Of a DNA stretch of 5,890 nucleotides, positions 1 to 5,554 are shown piece by piece; the stretch's first letter is position 1, and each line of letters opens with the position of its first letter. The DNA comes from JARICQ01 sp964428475 (lineage in GTDB: Bacteria > Bacillota > Clostridia > Tissierellales > Tissierellaceae), in assembly GCA_964428475.1 (NCBI GenBank), contig CAYRYO010000078.1, positions 1 through 5,890 of the forward strand, written 5' to 3'. The notes beneath the pieces were generated by a model. It ran no database searches. It had not been told where the DNA came from and saw nothing but the letters and a program-made list of their open reading frames with translations. Made by a program: the position numbers and the translations under genes.

Positions 1-27
1 TTAGAAGTACTTTTTTAAGTCTTCTAA
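1..27 (-). terminator. Probable intrinsic terminator hairpin of the phosphotransferase operon (cut by window edge)
   Basis: Positions 1-7 (TTAGAAG) pair perfectly with 21-27 (CTTCTAA). Inside this, ACTT at 9-12 pairs with AAGT at 17-20, leaving one bulged base and a four-base loop. The gene's TAG stop (26-24) lies in the first arm. A U-tract would fall beyond base 1, so the terminator reading is plausible but unproven. Confidence 0.5.
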
Positions 28-2588
28 TCATGTTTTATTTTTACAATACCATTATCTCCATCAACTTCAACTAAATCTCCATCCTTGATAATATCCATAA
101 TACCAATCAAACCACTTACACAAGGAATTCCATATTCTCTTGCGATAATGCCACCATGTTGAAGTGGTCCGCCGATTTCCATTATTACGCCTGCTGCATT
201 GGTAAATATAGGTGTCCACGATGGTTCAGTAGCTCTTGCAACAAGTATTTCTCCAGATTCAACAGATTTTTCATATGGAGTATGAAGAACCTTTGCTCTT
301 CCTACTACTTTCCCAGGTGCAATTGCATCACCTTTAATATCTCCATCTTTTATATCCATCTTAGGCTTATAGATCTTACCTCTGGAATCGATTACAAGGG
401 GCCAATTTTTTATATGAGCAACCTTTTTATATGGGGCTAAATTTATATCTTTAAGTTTTCTTAAATCTAAAGATTTGTCTTTTTGTGCCTTTGCAATCTC
501 TCCTATATGAAGGTCAAATATATCATAAGGATTATCAATTCTTCCTCCTACTACCCAATCATCAGCTAATTCAAGGCAAATTTTATGAAACTCTTCAAAT
601 ATAAGAACTATTATATATTTGGGATGTTCTCTATATCCAAAAGTCTCTTGATATTTTTCAACATTTCTCAAGAATTTTTTCTCTTTACCTTTCTCTTTAG
701 CAATTTTTAAGAGTTTGTCATATGCTAATTTGCGTTTCTCTTTAACCTTAGTAACTTGGTTATCTTCAGTATTTATTTGGATGAGTTTATCATAAAGCAG
801 ACCAAGATCTTCATTTATTCTCTTTGACGCTACATCTATTTCCATAAATCCACGAGCTGCAAACTTATCCATAAATTCATCATAATCTTCTAATAAATCT
901 TTAGAAAATCTTCTATTTTCTGCGATTTTAATAAAATCTTCTCTTGAGGATATCTTTTTAAACTCTTCATAACTAGCCAGTTTAAATAGTAAATGTCCCA
1001 TTTCAGATGTTGGATTTCCTTCAAGATCCATTGCAAGTGCTACAATCTCCTTGTTCACATTATCTCCTGCAAACATTTTTTTGATTACTTGCTGCGAAAT
1101 CATTCCAGCCATCATAGCAGATGCTGAATTCATAATTGTAGTAAGGCTTTCCAAAGTTACTTCAACATTTTTATTAAAATCATCTTCTTTTTTAAGACTC
1201 TTTGCATTGTCTATAAGCTTATTGGCAAGACTTTTATATTCTTCAATCACAGACCTATGGTTAAAAAATATTGATTTAAACATTGAAGGAATCATAGAAA
1301 CGCCTAACTTCACAAGTCTCATTTTGCTGCCTTTAGTACCTTGAGGTTTCCTTTGAGGCACAAGATGGTCTAAATCTCCAATATCTTCAAAAATTCTTTT
1401 TATATTTCCATCATAACTATCTAAAAATTTATTAACACCTTTTTTACCAATAGTTTTTTGTAAATCCGTTATGCTTATATACTGTCTTCCGTGAATAGCA
1501 GGTGTTGTACCACCCACCTTTGACGTCATTATCCCTGCCTTAACTCTATCCAGCATTTCCTTCCAGATCTCAAGTCCAAGGACACTCATAGGATCATCAA
1601 AACCTTGAGTCATATACATAATATCTATATATATTTTCTTTTTTTCTTCTGGCTTTGTAAGGAGTTCTGGAAATAATGGTAAATATGTTGTAATAGGTCT
1701 TGCCTGTAAGAGATAAAGATTATCGTCCTCATAAGCCCATTCACTATCAATGGGAAATTTATAATGGGATTCACATTTTTTGATCACACTTGAAAGTTCT
1801 ATGATTTGTCTATCTGAAAGAGCTTGTTCTGTAGCATTATCATTTTGGACTTCTTCAGTTCCACCATCACTCTTAAGTTTAATCTCTACTTTCTTCTCAT
1901 TTATATTTTTTTCAATTATTTTATCCTTTATGCCATCCACAATATACATATCAGGTGTTACAATCCCAGATACAATTGCTTCTCCAAGTCCAAAACTTGC
2001 ATTTATGACAACTTCATCATAAGCATTATTAAGAGGATTCAACGAAAATCCAACACCACTTACATCTGATGCAATTTGTCTTTGTACAATAACAGCTATA
2101 GATGTGCCTTCTAAACTTAGTCCATTTTGTTTTTTATAGGACATCACCCTATAGTCAAAGCCTGATGCAAAAGCTTTAGAAACTGCTCTTTCTATTCCAT
2201 TTCTATTAACTCCTAAGAAAGTCTCATACATACCAGCAAAACTTGTATTTTCTAAATCTTCTTGGGGAGATGAAGATCTCACTGCAAATAGGTCTCCAGA
2301 TAAACTTTTAAGCTCAAGGTTAAAAGCTCTACTTTGCTCATCATCGAAACTCATATCTAAAGCTTTGTCTAAAAGCAAATCACAAGTTTCTTTACTTGTA
2401 TCTTTAATCATATTCTCCCATTCTTTAAAAGTTTTTATCTCCTTTAGCCATGGTGCAAAAAAATCTACTGAAATAGCGATTCCCTCTGGTACAGGAAATC
2501 CTGCATTTGTCATTTCTATTAAAGCCTTTGCTTTCCCACCTACTTCTGATAATTGTGGAAATTTATCTGTTTTGAAATTATAAATCAT
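24..2588 (-). CDS. PEP-synthase-like phosphotransferase, rifampin-phosphotransferase (RPH) type architecture, 854 aa
   Basis: The protein has the three-domain plan of rifampin phosphotransferases and the PEP synthase/PPDK superfamily. Residues 1-300 are a PPDK-type ATP-binding domain: VGGKAKAL (Lys19), FAVRSSSPQEDL (Arg104), the NASFGLGEAIVSGIVTPD loop at 196-213, and the closing DSEWAYEDDNLYLLQARPIT at 281-300. Residues 310-745 form the central domain and carry signatures I associate with RPH: ARGFMEID near 578-585 and GYREHPKY at 651-658. Residues 752-854 are the swivelling phosphohistidine domain, with EIGGPLQHGGIIAREYGIPC and catalytic His811 (codon 158-156). In the family, ATP phosphorylates this His, with release of phosphate, and the His then passes a phosphate to the substrate. 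Here the substrate is inferred to be a small molecule, possibly a rifamycin or other xenobiotic, rather than pyruvate. Length matches RPH (about 866 aa). The ATG is fixed by an in-frame TAG two codons upstream, although its Shine-Dalgarno is weak (around GGTTAG). It lies 68 bp after a TetR gene and is probably co-transcribed with it. The enzyme looks intact; substrate identity is uncertain. Confidence 0.9.
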   Translation of the reverse strand: MIYNFKTDKFPQLSEVGGKAKALIEMTNAGFPVPEGIAISVDFFAPWLKEIKTFKEWENMIKDTSKETCDLLLDKALDMSFDDEQSRAFNLELKSLSGDLFAVRSSSPQEDLENTSFAGMYETFLGVNRNGIERAVSKAFASGFDYRVMSYKKQNGLSLEGTSIAVIVQRQIASDVSGVGFSLNPLNNAYDEVVINASFGLGEAIVSGIVTPDMYIVDGIKDKIIEKNINEKKVEIKLKSDGGTEEVQNDNATEQALSDRQIIELSSVIKKCESHYKFPIDSEWAYEDDNLYLLQARPITTYLPLFPELLTKPEEKKKIYIDIMYMTQGFDDPMSVLGLEIWKEMLDRVKAGIMTSKVGGTTPAIHGRQYISITDLQKTIGKKGVNKFLDSYDGNIKRIFEDIGDLDHLVPQRKPQGTKGSKMRLVKLGVSMIPSMFKSIFFNHRSVIEEYKSLANKLIDNAKSLKKEDDFNKNVEVTLESLTTIMNSASAMMAGMISQQVIKKMFAGDNVNKEIVALAMDLEGNPTSEMGHLLFKLASYEEFKKISSREDFIKIAENRRFSKDLLEDYDEFMDKFAARGFMEIDVASKRINEDLGLLYDKLIQINTEDNQVTKVKEKRKLAYDKLLKIAKEKGKEKKFLRNVEKYQETFGYREHPKYIIVLIFEEFHKICLELADDWVVGGRIDNPYDIFDLHIGEIAKAQKDKSLDLRKLKDINLAPYKKVAHIKNWPLVIDSRGKIYKPKMDIKDGDIKGDAIAPGKVVGRAKVLHTPYEKSVESGEILVARATEPSWTPIFTNAAGVIMEIGGPLQHGGIIAREYGIPCVSGLIGIMDIIKDGDLVEVDGDNGIVKIKHD

Positions 2589-2656
2589 ATACTAACCGTT
2601 CATTATATAATTTTTTATGGATAGATTGATTTTTTCGTAGATAGTTAAATCAAATT

Positions 2657-3271
2657 TTATTTATAGAAACATGCTTTCAGCATATCTATATACACATATA
2701 TTTCTTTTTCAATTGTTTTATAATCAAATTTCATAGTTCCATCTTTTATACTTCTTCTAAACTCATCTCCACATTTTTCTAAAGTCCATTTGATTATATT
2801 TATGGCTTTTTCTATATCTATATTTTGTTTAAAAAGAGAATAGTCTATATTATAGCTATAAATTTGGCTATAAAGTTCCAATGGAAAGTCAGGATTTATA
2901 TGCATTATCTCTTCTACAGTTTTATCTTGAAAGACTACAAGAGAAAAATCAGCTAGATATGGATATTGCTGAAATATTTTAAATTTAATCATGGATATTT
3001 CTTTTAATCTTAAGAATATATCCTTTTGTTTCCAATCCATCTCTTCTACTATCTTTTCAGTAATTATCTTTATAGAAAAGTATTCCAAATATTTATATAA
3101 TTTATCTTTAGTACCAAAATAGTGGAATAATAGTCCCTTAGATATACCTGCATCTGCTACGATTACATTTGTTGAAGCCTTTTGAAATGTATTTATACTA
3201 AATTCTTTCATAGCGCTATTTATAATATTATCTCTTTTTTCTATATCTATATTTATCAACAAATTCTCTAT
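2657..3271 (-). CDS. TetR/AcrR-family transcriptional regulator, upstream of the phosphotransferase
   Basis: The N-terminal helix-turn-helix is typical of TetR: EKRDNIINSAMKEF, then ASTNVIVADAGISKGLLFHYFGTKDKLYKYL. A variable, all-helical ligand-binding domain of about 150 residues follows. The protein is a predicted cytoplasmic dimer that leaves its operator when a small ligand binds. The start is unusual. The open frame runs back to a TTG at 3298, but that codon has no Shine-Dalgarno and lies only about 13 nt from the predicted transcription start. A strong AAAGGTGAT sits at 3284-3276, four bases before an ATA at 3271, giving 204 aa. Family members I recall begin about 12 residues before this EKR position, which also fits 3271. 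Alternatives are TTG at 3262 or 3259 (13 or 16 nt after the Shine-Dalgarno) and GTG at 3280. The first in-frame ATG lies inside the first DNA-binding-domain helix, so the true start is almost certainly not ATG. The gene is probably autoregulated through two operator-like repeats at its promoter and probably controls the phosphotransferase downstream. Confidence 0.88.
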   Translation of the reverse strand: MENLLINIDIEKRDNIINSAMKEFSINTFQKASTNVIVADAGISKGLLFHYFGTKDKLYKYLEYFSIKIITEKIVEEMDWKQKDIFLRLKEISMIKFKIFQQYPYLADFSLVVFQDKTVEEIMHINPDFPLELYSQIYSYNIDYSLFKQNIDIEKAINIIKWTLEKCGDEFRRSIKDGTMKFDYKTIEKEIYVYIDMLKACFYK

Positions 3272-3275
3272 TTTT

Positions 3276-3287
3276 ATCACCTTTCCT
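3276..3287 (-). promoter_or_regulatory. Shine-Dalgarno deciding the TetR start
   Basis: On the minus strand this reads GGAAAGGTGAT, with AAAGGTGAT at 3284-3276 strongly complementary to the 16S rRNA 3' end. It lies inside the longest open frame that would start at TTG 3298, so translation should begin downstream of it. Spacing is ideal for the ATA at 3271 and long for the TTG at 3262. Confidence 0.75.
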
Positions 3288-3301
3288 TTTTTTAACAATC
3301 G

Positions 3302-3318
3302 ATGACTATCTTGGTCAA
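3302..3318. promoter_or_regulatory. Second operator-like repeat O2 over the -10/+1 region
   Basis: On the minus strand this 17-mer reads TTGACCAAGATAGTCAT. It shares the pattern TTGAC-N7-GTCAW with O1, although its core is less symmetric. It runs from the end of the -10 box across the predicted start. O1 and O2 centres are 34 bp apart, about three helical turns, so two dimers could lie on nearly the same face. Confidence 0.5.
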
Positions 3319-3347
3319 TTATACTATACCATTTTTTGACTTGTCAA
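3318..3347 (-). promoter_or_regulatory. Promoter of the TetR-phosphotransferase operon
   Basis: Minus-strand TTGACA (3347-3342) is followed after 18 bp by TATAAT (3323-3318). Both hexamers are perfect sigma-A (sigma70-type) consensus. The predicted transcription start is near 3311, giving a leader of about 40 nt before the Shine-Dalgarno-supported start. Operator-like repeats cover the -35 and the -10/+1 regions. Confidence 0.8.
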
Positions 3348-3352
3348 GTCAA
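3336..3352. promoter_or_regulatory. Operator-like palindrome O1 over the -35 box
   Basis: A 17-bp inverted repeat, TTGACTTG-T-CAAGTCAA, has 8-bp perfect arms around one central base. It contains the -35 hexamer of the minus-strand promoter. Position and symmetry are typical of a TetR-family operator, and the likely ligand is the regulator encoded directly downstream. Confidence 0.7.
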
Positions 3353-3360
3353 TCATTTAT

Positions 3361-3399
3361 AAAATTAAAAGAGGATGAGAAAAAATATTTTCATCCTCT
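3361..3399 (-). terminator. Intrinsic terminator of the MATE-TetR operon
   Basis: On the minus strand a 9-bp perfect stem (AGAGGATGA at 3399-3391 with TCATCCTCT at 3378-3370) encloses a 12-base A/T-rich loop. It is followed by TTTAATTTT (3369-3361). It begins two bases after the TAG stop of the upstream TetR gene and insulates the next promoter, whose O1 repeat starts about 10 bp later. It could also work weakly on the plus strand. Confidence 0.85.
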
Positions 3400-3401
3400 T
3401 T

Positions 3402-3962
3402 CTATTCAAAAAATACTACTACTCCACTATATAGATACTCTATATTCTTTGCTTTATCTCTTGGATAATAATCAATTAACATAGTTAAGTTTATAAGTAG
3501 TGTATATACAACTTTATCCAATATATTCTCATCATCTTCAAACTGTTTTTTTATTTTTATATCTTTAAATATTCTTTTGATATCATTTTTTATCTTTTTC
3601 TCAATATTTTCAATAGCTTCATTGTTTTTTAAATCCTTTGCTTTTCTAACCTGTATTCCCATGCATCTTCTATCCAAAGCTTCATCATATATAATTGTCA
3701 AAGAAGATTTTAATTTAAATTTTTCATCTATATCTTTATCTAATACCTTGTCAAGTTTCTCAAATGTAGCATTCCAACTATTTTCTAATACAGAAAGATA
3801 TAATTCATTTTTATTGGAAAAATAATTGTATAGTGTCCCCACTGCTATATCTGCTCTGTTAGAAATTTCTTTCATATTTACTTGTTCATATCCTCTTTCG
3901 TTGAAAAGCTCTTTTGCCGATAGAAATATTTGATTTTCTATATTAAGCATTAATTTTGGCAT
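3402..3962 (-). CDS. TetR/AcrR-family transcriptional regulator of the MATE efflux operon, 186 aa
   Basis: Residues about 8-55 form a canonical TetR helix-turn-helix: ENQIFLSAKELFNERGYEQVNMKEISNRADIAVGTLYNYFSNKNELY. A helical C-terminal half rich in Lys, Asp and Glu follows and would form the ligand pocket and dimer interface. Length is usual for the family. ATG 3962 is supported by AGGTGA at 3974-3969, six bases upstream and inside the last codons of the MATE gene. The start overlaps the MATE stop by 13 nt, so translation of repressor and pump is probably coupled. A second ATG at 3950 is possible but less well placed. It most likely represses its own operon through the TGAA/TTCA array at 5424-5460 and responds to a pump substrate. 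That role is inferred from context. Confidence 0.93.
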   Translation of the reverse strand: MPKLMLNIENQIFLSAKELFNERGYEQVNMKEISNRADIAVGTLYNYFSNKNELYLSVLENSWNATFEKLDKVLDKDIDEKFKLKSSLTIIYDEALDRRCMGIQVRKAKDLKNNEAIENIEKKIKNDIKRIFKDIKIKKQFEDDENILDKVVYTLLINLTMLIDYYPRDKAKNIEYLYSGVVVFFE

Positions 3963-5404
3963 TTAATTTCACCTAGTTTTTCAGTGTTTTTATTTTCTTC
4001 AGCCGATATTTCTTTTTTAATTGAATATGCAAATACAGCCGTTAAAACAACTGAAAGTATATCTGCTATTGGTTGTGCAGACATAATGCCCGCTAAGCCT
4101 GCTGGCATTTTATATGGAAATAAATTTATAATAAATGCTAGTTGACTGCTATAAGCTTCAAATATACTAGGGAAAAATACAAGTAGTGGTATAAAGAAAA
4201 CCCCTTGTCTTACAATTGCTAGAGTTGCTGCTTGTTTGCCTTTTCCAAAACTTTGAAACAATCCTGTATTTATCATTATATATCCTACCAATGGCATAAA
4301 TATACTGTATGCTATTAAATTATTTACTCCATATTGAATGACTTTTGATTCATTTGAAAACAACTTAATAAATGGTTCTGGTACAAATGTGAATACTAGT
4401 GCTGCTAAAAAACCAAAGGCTACCATCCATCTTGTAGAGATCTTCAATCCTTCGTTAACCCTTTTAAAATTCCTTGCTCCATAATTATATGCTGCAAATG
4501 GTTGAAATCCTTGATTGTATCCCATCATAATAAACATCGGTATCATTGTTATCTTAAGTGATATTCCTATTGCTGCAAGTGCATCCTCCCCATAGTTTGA
4601 TGCAGCAATATTTTGTATGCTAAATGCCATACTAGATAAAAATTGCATAAAAAATACTGGTAATCCGATTTTAAATATTTCTTTATATATTTCTCTTTCT
4701 CTGCTAATATTTGTTCTATTTATCTTGACATATGAATGATTCCCCAAAAAGTACCTTAGAAGATACACGGTAGAAACTGACTGGCCTAATACAGTTGCTA
4801 TAGCTGCTCCCTGAAGCCCCAATTTGAATGCAAACATAAATATTGGGTCAAGTATTATGTTTAAAACTGCACCTATTATTAGTGCATTCATGCTATATCT
4901 TGCATTTCCTTCTGCTCTTACTATATTGTTTAAAGTCATATTTATTATTGTAAATATACTTCCTCCTATTATCCAAGTTGAATATCTTTTACCTGGTACT
5001 AATATTGATTCAGTAGCTCCCATTAGTTTTAATATCGGCCCTAAAAACATCAAAACAAATATAGTCACTATTACAGCTATTATAATTGCTAAAAAAAGTG
5101 CTGTAGATGCTGTTTTATCAGCTTTTTCTTTCTCTCCTGCACCTAGACTTCTAGAGACATATGAACCCGATCCTACACCTATCATTTGTCCCATTGCCGA
5201 TATAATCATAAATAGTGGAAATGCTACCGATACTGCCCCCATAGCAGAAGTATCATTTAACATTCCCACAAATAGTGTATCTACAAAATTATAAATAGCA
5301 TTTATTATTGTTGCTATTATAGTTGGAATCGCTAGTGTCAAAAGTGTTTTTTTAATCGGCCCATCTGCCATTAAACTAGCTCTATTATTCTTCTTACTAG
5401 TCAT
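3950..5404 (-). CDS. MATE-family multidrug/cation efflux transporter, MepA-like, 484 aa
   Basis: This is an integral membrane antiporter expected to export drugs or organic cations using an Na+ or H+ gradient. It shows the two-half MATE layout. The N half opens with LTLAIPTIIATIINAIYNFVD (about 22-42), then VGVGSGSYVSRSLGAGEKEKAD, a LNNIVRAEGNAR segment near 159-169, and LNIILDPIFMF near 181-191. The C half restarts with IFKIGLPVFFMQFLSSM (about 243-259), then GYNQGFQPFAAYNYGARNFKRV (295-316). About twelve hydrophobic segments are visible, with no signal peptide. The segment between the last two helices (about 413-437) is some 20 residues longer than I expect for MepA-like proteins, which accounts for most of the extra length over about 450 aa. 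ATG 5404 is supported by AGGAG at 5417-5413 with 8-nt spacing. It is first in an operon with a TetR regulator that overlaps its 3' end. The exact substrate is unknown. Confidence 0.95.
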   Translation of the reverse strand: MTSKKNNRASLMADGPIKKTLLTLAIPTIIATIINAIYNFVDTLFVGMLNDTSAMGAVSVAFPLFMIISAMGQMIGVGSGSYVSRSLGAGEKEKADKTASTALFLAIIIAVIVTIFVLMFLGPILKLMGATESILVPGKRYSTWIIGGSIFTIINMTLNNIVRAEGNARYSMNALIIGAVLNIILDPIFMFAFKLGLQGAAIATVLGQSVSTVYLLRYFLGNHSYVKINRTNISREREIYKEIFKIGLPVFFMQFLSSMAFSIQNIAASNYGEDALAAIGISLKITMIPMFIMMGYNQGFQPFAAYNYGARNFKRVNEGLKISTRWMVAFGFLAALVFTFVPEPFIKLFSNESKVIQYGVNNLIAYSIFMPLVGYIMINTGLFQSFGKGKQAATLAIVRQGVFFIPLLVFFPSIFEAYSSQLAFIINLFPYKMPAGLAGIMSAQPIADILSVVLTAVFAYSIKKEISAEENKNTEKLGEIKCQN

Positions 5405-5412
5405 TTAATCAT

Positions 5413-5417
5413 CTCCT
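5413..5417 (-). promoter_or_regulatory. Ribosome binding site of the MATE gene
   Basis: AGGAG followed by eight bases and the ATG at 5404-5402. It is strong and unambiguous, and it fixes the start. Confidence 0.85.
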
Positions 5418-5423
5418 ATATAT

Positions 5424-5460
5424 AGTGAACTTGAATTCATTTAATGAATACTTGTTCATT
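5424..5460. promoter_or_regulatory. Tandem TetR-type operator array (four TGAA/TTCA half-sites)
   Basis: Plus strand 5443-5460 has 6-bp perfect arms AATGAA and TTCATT around six bases. Plus strand 5424-5441 repeats the TGAA-N6-TTCA pattern 19 bp away. The inner half-sites also form a perfect 15-bp palindrome at 5435-5449 (ATTCATT-T-AATGAAT). Half-sites alternate with gaps of 6, 5 and 6 bp. The first repeat covers the -10 end and +1 and the second lies in the leader. The downstream TetR protein is the obvious candidate ligand. Confidence 0.7.
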
Positions 5461-5486
5461 GTAATTCTAAAAATGATTAGTGTCAA
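5458..5486 (-). promoter_or_regulatory. Promoter of the MATE-TetR operon
   Basis: Minus-strand TTGACA (5486-5481), 17-bp spacer, TACAAT (5463-5458). Five of six -10 bases and all -35 bases match the sigma-A consensus. Predicted start is near 5451, giving a leader of about 47 nt. The first operator-like repeat overlaps the end of the -10 box, as expected for steric repression. Confidence 0.82.
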
Positions 5487-5512
5487 CCTTTTTTTTATGC
5501 TCTTCTTTATTC

Positions 5513-5554
5513 AAATTAAAAAACTAAGTCCCTAGGGACTTAGTTTTTTAATTT
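5513..5554 (-). terminator. Terminator formed by a perfect 42-bp palindrome
   Basis: Every base from 5513 to 5554 pairs about a centre between 5533 and 5534 (core CTAAGTCCCTAGGGACTTAG). The core is flanked by A6 on one side and T6 on the other, so it is a valid intrinsic terminator in both directions. Its physiological role here is ending the CZB-protein transcript on the minus strand. The TAA stop (5542-5540) of that gene lies in the stem. The MATE promoter begins about 27 bp beyond it. Confidence 0.88.

Noticed and set aside
2589..2656. A TATAAT at 2607-2602 and an AATGAAC half-site (2603-2597) just upstream of the phosphotransferase, resembling an own promoter and the MATE operator half-site.
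   Set aside because: No -35-like hexamer lies 16-18 bp upstream, there is no extended -10, and the start would leave only about 7 nt of leader. The other half-site (TTCA) is absent. Co-transcription with the TetR gene is simpler.
2589..2656. Inverted repeat TTGATTT/AAATCAA in the gap between TetR and the phosphotransferase, as a possible terminator.
   Set aside because: The stem is short, entirely weak except for one G-C pair, has a loop of about 14 bases and is not followed by a U-tract on the minus strand.
2811..3262. A repeated stretch of about 19 bp (NIDIEK-encoding) near 2816-2834 and 3238-3256, both within the first TetR gene.
   Set aside because: Low-complexity A/T sequence encoding similar short peptides. 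There is no flanking duplication, so coincidence is more likely than a functional repeat.
3302..3484. A 60-codon plus-strand open frame spanning the intergenic region.
   Set aside because: It starts inside the O2 repeat, has no ribosome binding site, runs through the terminator and overlaps the TetR gene antisense. It is chance coding in AT-rich DNA.
4824..5294. A 156-codon plus-strand open frame with a hydrophobic translation.
   Set aside because: It lies wholly antisense to the MATE gene, whose transmembrane codons produce hydrophobic antisense frames. It has no start signals.
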